DNA from: Streptomyces huasconensis
GTDB taxonomy: Bacteria; Actinomycetota; Actinomycetes; Streptomycetales; Streptomycetaceae
Direction: 5' to 3'
Assembly (NCBI GenBank): GCA_004010275.1
Contig: RBWT01000008.1
Span: 25,292 to 89,291, forward strand
DNA: 64,000 nt
Position numbers and translations under genes: made by a program. A model generated the notes under the pieces. It searched no databases. It saw only the letters and a list, made by a program, of their open reading frames with translations, and was not told where the DNA came from. The stretch's first letter is position 1; the number at the start of each line of letters is the position of its first letter. Below are positions 1 through 9,813 of the stretch, piece by piece.

Positions 1-1254
1 GCGCGGGTGGCGCAGTTCAGCGCCATCAGCTTCGACGTCTCGGAACACGAGATGCTCTCCGCGGTGCTCAACGGCAAGACCGTGTGCGTCCCGGACGACG
101 AGACCCGCCTCGACCCGTTCGCACTCGCCCGCTGGCTGGACGAGCAGGGCGTGGCCGAACTCTTCGCGCCGGACCTGGTGGTCGGCGCGGTCTGCGAGGC
201 GGCGATGGAGCAGGGCCTGGCCCTCGACTCCCTGCGGCACGTCATGCAGGCGGGGGAGGCGCTGCGGCTGACCGAGGGCGTGCGGAGGTTCCACGCCCGC
301 TACCCGCACGTCCGGCTGCACAACCACTACGGGCCGTCCGAGACCCACGTGGTGACGGGGTACACCCTCCCGGACCGGGTGCCCGACTGGCCCGCCAAGG
401 CCACCGCGCCCATCGGCCCACCGATCTGGAACACCCGGGCGTACGTCCTCGACCACCGTCTCCAGCCGGTGCCGCCCGGCGTCGCGGGCGAGCTGTACCT
501 GGCGGGCACCTGCCTGGCCCGCGGCTACCTCAACCGGCCCGATCTGACCGCCGAGCGCTTCGTCGCCGACCCGTTCGGCCCCCCGGGCTCCCGCATGTAC
601 CGGTCCGGCGATGTCGTGCGCTGGCTGCCGGACGGTTCCCTCGACTTCCTCGGCCGCGCCGACGACCAGGTGAAGCTGCGGGGCTTCCGCATCGAACTGG
701 GCGAGGTCGAATCCGCCCTGAACCGCCACCCCCGGGTGGGCGCCGCAGCCGTCGTCCTGCGCGAGGACCGGCCCGGCGACCGGCGGCTCGTCGCCTACCT
801 GGCCCCGTTGCCCGCGGGCCCGCTGCCCCCGGCCGCGGAGCTGCGACGGCACCTTGCCGCCTCGCTCCCCGACTACATGGTCCCGGCGGCCTTCGTCGGC
901 CTCGAGACGCTGCCGCTGACCGTCAACGGCAAGCTCGACCGCCGGGCGCTGCCGGTCCCCACGTACGACGGGGTGCTGTCACGGACCGCCCCGAGCACCG
1001 AACGGGAGAAGATCCTCTGCAAGGCTTTCGCCGACGTCCTGGGGCTGCCCGAGGTGGGGGTCGACGACAGCTTCTTCGAACTCGGCGGGCACTCGCTGCT
1101 CGCCACCCGTCTGCTGAACAGGGTGCGCACCCTCTTGAAGGCCGAGGTGACCATCCAGACGCTCTTCGAGTCGCCGACCGCGGCGGGCTTGGCGGAGCGG
1201 CTGGCGGACGCCGTCCCGGCCCGCCCGGCGCTGCGCAGACGCCGGCCGCAGTAG
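1..1254 (+). CDS. NRPS adenylation-PCP didomain protein, 3' part (start outside window)
   Basis: The open frame runs in from base 1, so the N-terminus is missing. What remains (417 aa) starts near adenylation core A4 ([13 protein letters not shown]). It continues through A5 (NHYGPSET near residue 108), A6 ([19 protein letters not shown]), A7/A8 (YRSGD near 200, then [18 protein letters not shown]) and A10 (NGKLDRRAL). A carrier domain follows with [10 protein letters not shown]; its phosphopantetheine serine is residue 365. The protein stops about 50 residues later with no condensation or thioesterase domain. Stand-alone A-PCP proteins of this layout (NovH, SimH) load one amino acid for tailoring. 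The specificity code begins D-V at the positions matching GrsA 235/236, but the rest cannot be read safely. Its link to the angucycline genes is inferred from proximity. Substrate unknown. Confidence 0.85.
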   Translation, partial: ARVAQFSAISFDVSEHEMLSAVLNGKTVCVPDDETRLDPFALARWLDEQGVAELFAPDLVVGAVCEAAMEQGLALDSLRHVMQAGEALRLTEGVRRFHARYPHVRLHNHYGPSETHVVTGYTLPDRVPDWPAKATAPIGPPIWNTRAYVLDHRLQPVPPGVAGELYLAGTCLARGYLNRPDLTAERFVADPFGPPGSRMYRSGDVVRWLPDGSLDFLGRADDQVKLRGFRIELGEVESALNRHPRVGAAAVVLREDRPGDRRLVAYLAPLPAGPLPPAAELRRHLAASLPDYMVPAAFVGLETLPLTVNGKLDRRALPVPTYDGVLSRTAPSTEREKILCKAFADVLGLPEVGVDDSFFELGGHSLLATRLLNRVRTLLKAEVTIQTLFESPTAAGLAERLADAVPARPALRRRRPQ

Positions 1255-1354
1255 TGACGGGACCGGCGCGGGAGGGGGCGGCGCGAGAGAGGGGCGGCCC
1301 CCTCCCGCCCTCCTGACGACGGGAGTTCGGCCTGGTCCCGGCTTCGGCCCGTTA

Positions 1355-1370
1355 CTTACCTGCCAGCAAG
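1355..1370. promoter_or_regulatory. Candidate TetR operator, site A
   Basis: CTTACCTGCCAGCAAG is an imperfect inverted repeat of 6-4-6 layout in front of the exporter gene at 1491. It shares the ACCTGCC core with the site at 1417 and with one upstream of the cluster TetR gene near 26886. Inference: binding site of that TetR protein. Confidence 0.5.
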
Positions 1371-1416
1371 TTGTTCCCTTGACTCGCTGTGTTGATCTCC
1401 CCTACGCTCGCTCTCA

Positions 1417-1432
1417 CTGACCTGCCGGTAAG
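1417..1432. promoter_or_regulatory. Candidate TetR operator, site B
   Basis: CTGACCTGCCGGTAAG has half-sites CTGACC and GGTAAG around TGCC. It lies 59 bases before the exporter ATG and runs directly into a 12-bp tandem repeat. It matches site A and the TetR promoter site in the ACCTGCC core. Confidence 0.5.
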
Positions 1433-1451
1433 GAAGTCCGTAAGGAAGTCC
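1428..1451 (+). repeat. 12-bp tandem repeat in the exporter leader
   Basis: GTAAGGAAGTCC occurs twice head to tail (1428-1439 and 1440-1451). The first copy overlaps operator-like site B. Confidence 0.85.
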
Positions 1452-1490
1452 TGCCCCCGGGGGTCTCGCCGGGAGTGTGGGAGGGCAGCG

Positions 1491-3138
1491 ATGACAGGGA
1501 CGGACGCTCCGGCCGCGTTAACCGTGCAGGGCCGCACGCTCTACGCCGCCCTCACGGCGGCGCTGCTGGCCATGCTGCTGGGTGCGCTGGACGGCATGAT
1601 CGTGGGCACCGCGATGCCGCAGATCGTGGGCGAACTCGGCGGATTCGACCTGCTGTCGTGGGTGGTCACGGTCTATCTGCTGGCCATCGCCGCCACCACG
1701 CCCGTCTGGGGCAAGCTCAGCGACATGTACGGCCGCAAGAACACCTTCATGATCTCGATCGTGGTGTTCGTCCTCGGGTCCGTGCTCTCCGGCATGGCGC
1801 GGGACATGACCCAGCTCATCGCCTTCCGACTTCTCCAGGGGCTGGGCGCCGGCGGCCTGATGGTCGGCGCGCTGGCGCTGCTCGGCACCCTCATACCGCC
1901 GCGTGAGCAGGGCAAGTACCAGGGCATCATGTCCGCGGTCATGGGGCTCGCCATGGTGAGCGGGCCACTGGCCGGAGGTGTGATCACCGACCAGTTCGGC
2001 TGGCGCTGGTGCTTCTACGTCAACGTGCCGGTCGGCGCGCTGGCCCTGCTGCTGATCTCGGGCCTGCGCCTGCCCAGGACGGCGAGGTCCGGGGCGCGGG
2101 TGGACTACCCGGGCGTGCTGCTGCTGGCCCTGGCGGTCTCCGCGCTGGTCCTGGTGACGACCTGGGGCGGCAAGGAGTACGCCTGGACCTCGCCGGTGCT
2201 GCTGAGCGTGGCCGCCTGCGGTGTGCTCGCCTTCCTGGTCCTGCTGCGGGTGGAGCGGCGGGCGGCCGAACCGGTGCTGCCGCTCGCGCTGTTCAGGACG
2301 GCCAACTTCTCCCTCATCACCCTGGTCGGGCTGCTCCTCGGCGCGGTGCTGACCAGTGCCGTGACCTTCTTGCCGATCTTCGGGCAGTCGTCGCAGGGTT
2401 CCTCGGCGACCGGCAGCGGTCTGGCCCTGCTGCCGATGTTCGCGGCCATGGTGCTCGTCGGCCTCTTCGCCGGGCGTTTCATCACCGCGACCGGCAAGTA
2501 CAAGGTCGTCGTGCTGCTGGGCGGATGCTTCCTGACGGCGGGTTCGTTCCTGATCGCCTCGGCCGACCGGGGCACGGGGTCCTTCTTCTCCGGGGCCTGC
2601 ATGGCGGCGCTCGGCGTCGGCATGGGCCTGCTGACGCAGACGACGGTCCTGGTGTCCCTGCAGAGCGCGCCGGTGGAGGACCTGGGCGCCGCTTCGGGAG
2701 TCGCGACGCTCGCCCGGACCCTTGGGGGTTCCATCGGCGTCGCCGGTCAGCGGCGCGCTCTTCGCCCGGGCCGTGGCGAGCGTGCCGGCGCCGGGTGGCG
2801 GCACGCCGACGGCCGAGGGGGCGGGCACTCTCGACCGCGACGCGCTGGAGCAACTGCCGTCCGCGGTAAGGGAGTCGTACCAGAACGCGGTGGCGCAGGG
2901 CGCCTCGCACGTCTTCGTCTTCACCGGCGCGCTGGCCGCCGTCGCCCTGGCGGCCGCCTTCTTCCTGCGGGAGGAGCCGCTGCGGTCCGCGGCCGCTCCG
3001 CAGGGCGACGAGAGCGCGCCCGGCGCCGGAACGGCAGGGGCGGCCGCGGACCCGCGAGATTCCGCGGAGGACACGAGCATCGGGACCGGCCGCACCGGTT
3101 CCGCCGAGAGTGAGCAAGGAAGAAGGAACTCCCCATGA
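1491..3138 (+). CDS. MFS drug exporter, DHA2/EmrB-QacA type, with one frameshift
   Basis: A proton-driven membrane exporter, probably for the cluster product. ATG 1491 is chosen because GGAGGG lies just upstream and the first membrane span follows shortly (LTAALLAMLLGALDGMIVG). The MFS motif A region reads WGKLSDMYGRKN, and about 14 hydrophobic spans can be counted. The frame breaks near 2740 after a conserved LARTLGGSIGVA stretch. The rest (SGALFARAV, a last span VFTGALAAVALAAAFFLREEP, then a polar tail) continues in another frame to the TGA at 3136-3138. That stop overlaps the next ATG (ATGA), so the two genes look translationally coupled. Two operator-like repeats precede the gene, as expected for a TetR-controlled pump (compare LanJ/LanK or SimX/SimR). 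The break is more likely a base error than real loss. Confidence 0.85.
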
Positions 3139-3737
3139 CAGACACCCCATTGCGCCTGGTCGTCCTCGTCGGCAGCCACCGGGAGGGCAGGTTCGCCCCG
3201 ACCGTCTCCCGCTGGTTCCTCGGGCAGGTGGAGCAGTACGCCGACTTCGACGTCGAGGTCATCGACGCGGCGGAGGCGGGCCTCACTGCTGAGGGTCCGT
3301 CACCGACGGCCTCCCTCCCCATGCTTGAGGCGGTCGGTGCCCTCGCCGCACGGATGGAGGCAGCGGACGCGTTCGTCGTGGTGACGCCGGAGTACAACCA
3401 CAGCTATCCCGCGTCCCTGAAGAGCCTGATCGACTGGCACCGCACCCAGTGGCAGGCCAAGCCCATAGGTTTCGTCTCGTACGGCGGCATGAGCGGCGGT
3501 CTGCGCGCGGTGGAGCACCTGCGGCAGGTCTTCGCCGAGCTGCACGCGGTCACGGTCCGCGACACCGTCAGTTTCCACCTGGCGTGGGAGCGGTTCGACG
3601 AACACGGCGAGGCCCGGGACCCCGAGGGCCACGCGCGTGCGGCGAAGACCATGCTGGACCAGCTCGTCTGGTGGGCGACGACGCTGCGGACGGCCAGGGC
3701 CGAGCGCCCCTACGTCACCCAGTCGACCGGGGTCTAG
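3135..3737 (+). CDS. NADPH-dependent FMN reductase / flavodoxin-like quinone reductase
   Basis: A 200-aa protein of the NADPH-dependent FMN reductase fold. It has a phosphate-binding N-terminus (VVLVGSHREGRFAPTV) and the family core TPEYNHSYPASLKSLIDW followed by KPIGFVSYGGMSGG. It would supply reduced flavin to an oxygenase or reduce quinone intermediates. The start overlaps the exporter stop by four bases, and a strong hairpin terminator follows at 3793. A close paralogue sits at 18158; both share YNHS(Y/F)PA(S/A)LK and LRAVE(H/Q)LRQVFAELHAVTVRD. No FMNH2-dependent monooxygenase is recognisable in the window, so its partner is unclear. Confidence 0.85.
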   Translation: MTDTPLRLVVLVGSHREGRFAPTVSRWFLGQVEQYADFDVEVIDAAEAGLTAEGPSPTASLPMLEAVGALAARMEAADAFVVVTPEYNHSYPASLKSLIDWHRTQWQAKPIGFVSYGGMSGGLRAVEHLRQVFAELHAVTVRDTVSFHLAWERFDEHGEARDPEGHARAAKTMLDQLVWWATTLRTARAERPYVTQSTGV

Positions 3738-3792
3738 AGCCCCCCTCGGCGAAACCTGCCCTGCTCCGTCACGATCTTCACGTCTTCTCCTT

Positions 3793-3827
3793 CACCGGGC
3801 CCCGGCGTTCCGCGCCGGGGCCCGGTG
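3793..3827. terminator. Strong hairpin terminator
   Basis: A perfect 15-bp stem (CACCGGGCCCCGGCG against its complement at 3813-3827) with a 5-base TTCCG loop, 55 bases after the flavin reductase stop. Confidence 0.85.
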
Positions 3828-4402
3828 GCGTGAGATAACAACGAGATCACGCGCCTGCAAAGTATCTTGATGCGCGGAGCACTCGGAGCGGTGCCCACAT
3901 GTCGATAATTTACGGAATTCTTAGTTCCATTTATCGAGGCTCCTTGCGCACGCCATAAGCCGTTCGCGGGCGCCCGGACCGCCGCCCTCCGTCCACCCCG
4001 TCCCGCTGCCCGGAATTCCGGCTCCGGCTGTCGCGGGCCGCCGTGAGTGACGGAGGGGAAAAGCGCCCCCGTAATACCCGTGGTCGTACGGGGTGAAACC
4101 ATCGCCGTGTTCGCGCTGCGTAAACTCTGCCGCCGACGCCTGCAAACGGGCCGCTGTTCGCCACTGCAAATTGCGATGCCGCGCTAGCGACACATATGGG
4201 CATATGCCGCCGTCGTGCGCCCGATTACTTCTTGACAAGAGTGCAAGGCTGCTTGTTAATTTACCTCTGGCGCGGATGATGGGACGGGGAATGGTTGCAG
4301 AAAGTAAGGACCGGGCAAAATCGATTGCCGCTGAAACGGGTTAATCTATTCCATCACCTGCTGCTGTGGTCCCACCTCATGTGTTGGATAGGAAGGCGAT
4401 CG
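3828..4402 (+). promoter_or_regulatory. Long regulator leader with candidate promoter
   Basis: About 575 bases with no recognisable gene and visibly lower G+C than the surroundings. A vegetative-type promoter can be seen: TTGACA at 4232-4237, a 16-base spacer, and TGTTAA at 4254-4259. This would give a 5' leader of about 135 bases before the regulator ATG at 4403. CATATGGGCATATG near 4193 forms two overlapping CATATG palindromes. Regulation of the LanI-like gene from here is inference. Confidence 0.5.
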
Positions 4403-5077
4403 ATGCAGGTTCTACTTGCCGAATCCGACAAGCAATCGGGGGAGGATCTCCGATTGGCCTTGCTGCGGCATGGGTACGAGATGGAAGTGGCTGACAGCGG
4501 TGCCAGTGCATTGCGGTCGTACGAAGAATTTGACCTCATTCTTCTCGACCTGGAACTGCCGGACATCGACGGGTTAGAGGTGTGCCGAACGATACGGCAG
4601 AACAGTGATATCCCTATTATTTCCTTTACGGGGCAGAGCGCGGAGCTCGACCGAGTTCTTTCTCTACAGGCAGGCAGTGACGACTGTATTGTGAAGCCCT
4701 ATGGGCTCCGTGAACTGATTGCGCGAATCAATGCGGTGATGCGGCGTGCGAGTCCAGGTGTCCGTCGTGACCGGGTGATGTCCTTCGGGGCGTTGCGCAT
4801 CGACGGTGAGGGTCGTCAGGTGTATCTCGACGATGAGCCGGTCAAGCTGACGCGAAAGGAATTCGACCTGCTCCACACACTGGCGTCCCAGCCCTCCACG
4901 GTCTTCACCCGTGAACAGCTGATGCGGAAGATCTGGGGCGTCAAGCCGGGCGGCGGCAGCCTCGCCGGCGGGCTGACCCGCACGATCGACACGCACGCCA
5001 GTTCCCTCAGGGGCAAGCTCGGGTCCAGTGAGTGGGTCATCGCGGTGCGGGGGGTCGGTTTCCGCTTCGGCGGCTGA
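4403..5077 (+). CDS. OmpR-family (LanI/JadR1-like) cluster activator
   Basis: A 224-aa response-regulator-like protein. The receiver domain covers residues 1-115 and a winged-helix DNA-binding domain covers about 130-224 (LTRKEFDLLHTLASQPSTVFTREQL, then VIAVRGVGFRF). ATG 4403 is chosen because AGGAAGG lies 6 bases upstream; an upstream in-frame start adds only unconserved residues. The phospho-acceptor Asp49 (ILLDLELPDIDG), Thr76 and Lys98 are present. The acidic pair that binds magnesium is reduced to Glu7-Ser8. Atypical regulators of this family in angucycline clusters (JadR1, LanI) respond to pathway products rather than to a kinase, and no kinase gene is nearby. Likely the pathway activator; ligand response is inferred. 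Confidence 0.85.
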   Translation: MQVLLAESDKQSGEDLRLALLRHGYEMEVADSGASALRSYEEFDLILLDLELPDIDGLEVCRTIRQNSDIPIISFTGQSAELDRVLSLQAGSDDCIVKPYGLRELIARINAVMRRASPGVRRDRVMSFGALRIDGEGRQVYLDDEPVKLTRKEFDLLHTLASQPSTVFTREQLMRKIWGVKPGGGSLAGGLTRTIDTHASSLRGKLGSSEWVIAVRGVGFRFGG

Positions 5078-5184
5078 CGCCCCGGCCCCGTGGCCGGCGT
5101 GTTCCGTGACGTCAAGCGCGTTCGTGTGCCGTCCGCGGGTGCGCCCACCCGCCGGGACGGCCCTTGTGTCCGCGCCTTCCGCCG

Positions 5185-6090
5185 TCAGGAACCGCTGCGC
5201 TCGCGGGCGGCCGGACGTGCGTCGAGCGTGCTGCGCACATCGCTTTCGTCGTAGTACGCCCGCCCGCCCCGCCGCTCGCGCCGCCAGTTGTGTTCGGCGG
5301 CCAGCCGGTAGACGCTGCCGAGGGGGACGCGCCACAGCAGGGACACGTCCTGAGGCGCCAGCCACCTGGTCGGGGCCGTCTTCCCCGCCCTGCCCGCCGC
5401 GACCGCGCCGCGGGCCGTCAGGCGCCGGCGCAGCAGGCTCCACTCGTACTCCTTCCACGAGTGGGCCGCTTCCGTGTCGCACCGGATCTCGCCCAGCCCG
5501 CCGGGGCCCGCTCCCGTCAGGGCCACGAGCTTGCCGCCGCAGCCGGGCTCCACGCAGCTCCCGACCGTGGCCCGGTGCGAGGGCCCCGGCGAGACGACCC
5601 GGCGGGCCGTCGCCGCCAGCCGGTGCACTTCCTTCGAGAACTCGCCCGCCGCGGGATGCGCCGCGAGCCGGGGCAGTTCCCCGGCGAGCCACTGGGCCAG
5701 CGCGGGCACCGTCCGCTCGGGGCCCGGCCGCCCGGCGTGCTCCGCCGCGAGGCCGGCCCATGAGGCGAGCGTGGTGAGCATCGCCGAACGCGCCTCCACA
5801 GCCGCGGTGTTGAGCGGAATTCCCGGTGCCCGGCCGCCCCCGGTGATTCTTTCCCGCAGGGGAGCGGTGGCGCCGGTGAGGAGGCGGCCGCATTCCAGGT
5901 GCAGCTGCGGCAGGGCATAAAGGACCGCGCGCAGTGAATCGACGCAGGAGCCGCAGAGCGAGGGCTTCGCCCTCGTGGCGCTCCGGTTATTTCCGAGAGT
6001 GCCTCCGGCGGGCTCCCTGGCCGCCGCGGTCTCCTGGCAGGCGGGTGCCGGGCATTCTGCGGCGACCGGGGCGTTCGTCTTCTCGGGCAT
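5185..6090 (-). CDS. Streptomyces helix-turn-helix protein of unknown function with Cys-rich segments
   Basis: A 301-aa protein. ATG 6090 is chosen because AAGGAGA precedes it; a longer frame to 6153 lacks a ribosome site. Near the N-terminus is a cysteine pair (LCGSC), and mid-protein is a second Cys group (CVEPGCGGKL ... IRCDTEAAHSW) that could bind metal. The C-terminus (about 235-290) reads like a MerR/excisionase winged helix (WLAPQDVSLLWRVPLGSVYRLAAE ... YYDESDV). It is transcribed away from the polyketide operon, converges with the regulator gene, and shares a long divergent region with the oxygenase at 6619. Whether it regulates the cluster is not shown. Confidence 0.6.
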   Translation of the reverse strand: MPEKTNAPVAAECPAPACQETAAAREPAGGTLGNNRSATRAKPSLCGSCVDSLRAVLYALPQLHLECGRLLTGATAPLRERITGGGRAPGIPLNTAAVEARSAMLTTLASWAGLAAEHAGRPGPERTVPALAQWLAGELPRLAAHPAAGEFSKEVHRLAATARRVVSPGPSHRATVGSCVEPGCGGKLVALTGAGPGGLGEIRCDTEAAHSWKEYEWSLLRRRLTARGAVAAGRAGKTAPTRWLAPQDVSLLWRVPLGSVYRLAAEHNWRRERRGGRAYYDESDVRSTLDARPAARERSGS

Positions 6091-6618
6091 TCCGTCATCT
6101 CCTTCGGTGCGTGCGGCCAGGTAACGACGGACGGTTCCGCTGCGGCAATGCATCTTGAGCAGTCATGACTATGGCTGCACGGAAATTCATCTGGTGCAGG
6201 GGAATCACAGGCGAGTGTGGGAACACCTCGGACCGCCGCCCGGCCCGAGCGGCCGCTGTGGTGCAGGTCACTTCTTTGAAGTCCTCTGACGTTTCTGTTG
6301 CGTGGCCATGCAGGGCCTCACGCCGTTCTGACGGGCCTTGAGATATTCGTCGATTGACGGGTTGATATCTGTAGGCCGCTCCGAAGAGAGTCATGAGTAG
6401 CTTCCTCAGTCCTGTCTTCCGAGCCGGATATCCCCGATTCCGGCGCACGGCACGGGACCGGGCGAGCGAAATACGGCTTGACTTTTTCCGGGCCCCCGAA
6501 GAAGCTCTTCGGTAACTTCCCCACTGCTGTCGAAGCATTCGCTCCAGCAGAGCACATCCCAGGAGAGCCTTTACGGCTTACGTGCCGGGCTCCGCGGTCC
6601 TGTCCCAGGGAGATACGC
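6091..6618. promoter_or_regulatory. Divergent promoter region of the polyketide operon
   Basis: A 528-base gap between the HTH gene and the first polyketide-operon gene. No coding sequence is supported. One clear inverted repeat, CCGAAGA-AGC-TCTTCGG at 6496-6512, lies about 107 bases before the oxygenase start, with TTGACT at 6477-6482 near it. Probable site of control by the LanI-like activator (inference). Confidence 0.45.
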
Positions 6619-8087
6619 ATGGATGCATCTGTCATTGTCGTGGGCGCGGGCCCGGCCGGTCTGATGCTGGCCGGAGAGCTGCGGCTGGGAGGCGTCGACG
6701 TCACGGTGCTCGAACAGCTCCCCGCACGCACCGGGGAGTCCCGCGGACTGGGCTTCACGGCCCGGACCATGGAGGTTTTCGACCAGCGCGGAATCCTGCC
6801 GGCGTTCGGCGCCATCGAGACCAGTACGCAGGGCCACTTCGGCGGCCGTCCGGTCGACTTCGGGGTGCTCGAAGGGGCGCACTACGGCGTCAAGGCCGTA
6901 CCGCAGTCCAAGACCGAGTCGGTCCTGGAGGAGTGGGCCCTTCGCCTCGGAGCCGATCTGCGGCGGTCCCACACGGTCCGGGCGCTCACGGACAAGGGCG
7001 ACCACGTGGTCGTCGAGGCCGAGGGCCCCGACGGGCCCCAACGCCTCACCGCCCGTTACGTCGTCGGCTGCGACGGCGGCCGCAGCACCGTGCGCAAGGC
7101 GGCCGGCTTCGACTTCCCCGGCACCTCCGCCACCCGGGAGATGTTCCTCGCCGACATCCGCGGCTGCGAGATCACCCCGCGGCCCATCGGGGAGACCGTG
7201 CCGCTCGGGATGGTGATGTCCGCGCCGCTGGGTGACGGGATCGACCGCATCATGTCTGCGAGCGGGGCGCCCCCGCCCGCCGACGCACCGAGGCGCCCCC
7301 GTACCAGGAGGTCGCCGCCGCGTGGCAGCGCCTCACCGGCCAGGACATCTCGCACGCGGAACCGGTGTGGGTCAGCGCCTTCGGCGACCCGGCCCGGCAG
7401 GTGACCGCCTACCGGCGCGGCCGGGTGCTGCTCGCGGGCGACTCGGCGCACGTGCACCTGCCGGCCGGCGGACAGGGCATGAACGTCAGCATCCAGGACG
7501 CGGTGAACCTCGGCTGGAAGCTGGCGGCCGTGGTCGCGGGCCGCGCGCTCGACGGGCTGCTGGACACCTACCACGAGGAGCGCCACCCCGTCGGGCGGCG
7601 GCTGCTGATGAACACTCAGGCCCAGGGGATGCTCTTCCTCAGCGGTGACGAGATGCAGCCGCTGCGTGACGTGCTCAGCGAACTGATCCGGTACGACGAG
7701 GTGGCCCGGCACCTGGCCGGCATGGTCTCCGGCCTGGACATCCGCTACGACGTCGACAGCGGTGACCACCCGCTGCTCGGCATGCGCATGCCCCACCAGG
7801 AGCTGATCACGGCCGACGGCAAGACCAGCAGCACCGAACTGCTGCACCCCGCCCGGGGCGTGCTCCTCGACCTGGCCGACGACGCGGAACTGCGCGACGC
7901 CGCGACCGGCTGGCACGGCCGGGTGGACGTGGTCACGGCCGCCCTGCACGAAGCCCCCTCGCACAGCCCGTTGCAGGACGCCCGGGCCGTGCTGGTCCGG
8001 CCCGACGGATACGTGGCCTGGATGTCGCCCGGCAGCCGCGGGGAACTGGCCGAGGCGCTGGGCCGCTGGTTCGGCCCGGCCCGCTGA
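6619..8087 (+). CDS. FAD-dependent angucyclinone oxygenase (PgaE/UrdE/LanE type), one frameshift
   Basis: A class A aromatic flavoprotein hydroxylase of about 490 aa. FAD-binding motifs are in order: [13 protein letters not shown] (residues 9-21), the NADPH/FAD motif YVVGCDGGRSTVRKAAG, and [22 protein letters not shown] with [11 protein letters not shown] 6619 follows CAGGGAGA. The N-terminal half stays in frame to about 7252. A one-base deficit then shifts the rest (YQEVAAAWQRLTG onward) into the frame ending at 8087. In urdamycin, landomycin and PGA clusters this enzyme, the first gene of the same order, does the first post-PKS hydroxylation (C12) of the prejadomycin/UWM6-type intermediate. 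The cyclase follows after 94 bases. Confidence 0.88.
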
Positions 8088-8181
8088 CCGACCGACGAGA
8101 GACCGACGCGCGACCGGCCGGGCCAACGGCCGGAAGACCGGCGAAACGCCGGCCACACACCGGCGAAAGAAGGAAGGCACC

Positions 8182-8511
8182 ATGCACAGCACGTTGATCG
8201 TCGCCCGGATGGACCCCTCGTCGGCGGGGGACGTCGGCCGGCTCTTCCGGGACTTCGACACCACCGAGATGCCGCACCGGATGGGCACCCGCCGCCGGCA
8301 GCTCTTCTCCTACCGCGGGCTCTACTTCCACCTCCAGGACTTCGACGCGGCCGACGGCGACCAGCGGATCGAGGAGGCGAAGACCGACCCCCGCTTCGAA
8401 CGCATCAGCGCCGACCTGCGGCCCTACATCGAGGCGTACGACCCCGCGACCTGGCGCTCCCCGGCCGACGCGATGGCGCACCGCTTCTATTCCTGGCAGG
8501 CGTCCTCATGA
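8182..8511 (+). CDS. TcmI-family polyketide cyclase (UrdF/LanF/JadI type)
   Basis: A 109-aa small cyclase of the TcmI ferredoxin-like fold. It starts [15 protein letters not shown] with the family landmarks [31 protein letters not shown]. It would close the later rings of the nascent decaketide, and in angucycline pathways it sets the angular ring. AAGGAAGG precedes the ATG. The stop overlaps the KS-alpha start (ATGA at 8508-8511), so synthesis is coupled. Its place between a UrdE-like oxygenase and KS-alpha is the signature order of angucycline clusters. Confidence 0.9.
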   Translation: MHSTLIVARMDPSSAGDVGRLFRDFDTTEMPHRMGTRRRQLFSYRGLYFHLQDFDAADGDQRIEEAKTDPRFERISADLRPYIEAYDPATWRSPADAMAHRFYSWQASS

Positions 8512-9813
8512 CTGGCCGCTCGGACCACGCACGTGCCGCCGACGGCGGGCGGCGGGTGGCCCTCACCGGCATCGGAGTGCTCGCCCCCGGCGGAATCGGC
8601 ACCAAGGCGTTCTGGGACCTGCTCACCGCGGGCCGCACCGCCACCCGCGCCGTCAGCACCTTCGACCCGTCCCCCTTCCGGTCCCGCGTCGCCGCGGAGA
8701 TCGACTTCGACGCCGAGGCGCTCGGCCTCGGCCCGCAGGAGATCCGCCGCATGGACCGCGCCGCGCAGTTCGCCGTGGTCGCCGCCCGGGAGGCGTTCGA
8801 CGACAGCGGCCTGGACAGGGAGCTGCTGGCACGGCATCGCACCGGCGTCACCATCGGCAGCGCGGTCGGCGCCACCATGAGCCTCGACGAGGAGTACCGG
8901 GTGCTCAGCGACGGCGGCCGCCTGGAGCTGGTCAACCACACGTACGCGCCCCGCTTCCTGTACGACGCCTTCGTTCCCAGCTCGTTCGCCGCCGAGGTGG
9001 CCTGGGCGGTCGGGGCGGAGGGACCCACGTCGGTGATCTCCACGGGGTGCACCTCGGGCATCGACGCCGTCGGTTATGCCGCCGAACTGATCCGGGAGGG
9101 CGCCGCCGACATCATGGTCGCCGGAGCCACCGACGCCCCGATCTCCCCGATCACCCTCGCCTGTTTCGACGCGATCAAGGCCACCACCCCGCGCAACGAC
9201 GACCCCGCGCACGCCTCCCGCCCCTTCGACGCCACCCGCAACGGGTTCGTCCTCGGAGAGGGGAGCGCGGTCTTCGTACTGGAGGAACTGGGCGCAGCCC
9301 GCGAGCGGGGCGCACACATCTACGCGGAGATCAGTGGCTATGCGACGCGGTGCAACGCGTACCACATGACCGGACTGCGGCCGGACGGCACGGAGATGGC
9401 CGAGGCGATCCGGGTCGCTCTCCACGAGGCCCGCACCGACCCCACGGACATCGACTACGTCAGTGCCCACGGCTCCGGGACCCGGCAGAACGACCGGCAC
9501 GAGACGGCCGCCGTCAAGCGGAGCCTCGGCGAACACGCCCGCCGGGTGCCCATGAGCTCCATCAAGTCCATGGTGGGCCACTCGCTCGGCGCGATCGGGT
9601 CCATCGAGATCGCCGCGTGCGCGCTGGCCATGGAGCACCACGTCGTGCCGCCGACCGCCAACCTGCACCACCCCGGACCCGGAGTGCGATCTCGACTACG
9701 TACCCCTGACCGCGCGCGACTGGACCACCGACTCCGTGCTCACCGTCGGCAGCGGGTTCGGCGGGTTCCAGAGCGCCATGGTCCTGACCCGGCCGGAAGG
9801 AGGCGCGCCATGA
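8508..9813 (+). CDS. Type II PKS ketosynthase alpha, one frameshift
   Basis: The chain-building Claisen condensing subunit, about 434 aa. The active-site cysteine is in [10 protein letters not shown] (Cys181). The two catalytic histidines are in [10 protein letters not shown] and [12 protein letters not shown]4 run near 9673 throws the frame. Removing one C restores [11 protein letters not shown] and the canonical end [13 protein letters not shown], with TGA at 9811-9813. Because the next gene lies in the original frame, the raw sequence gives one apparent KS-CLF fusion, which is an artefact. The stop overlaps the KS-beta ATG by ATGA coupling. Forms a heterodimer with KS-beta in the cytoplasm. 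Confidence 0.93.

Noticed and set aside
1518..3179. A 553-aa minus-strand frame opposite the first exporter
   Set aside because: Gln/Arg/His-rich shadow, no start signal, overlaps a recognisable MFS gene.
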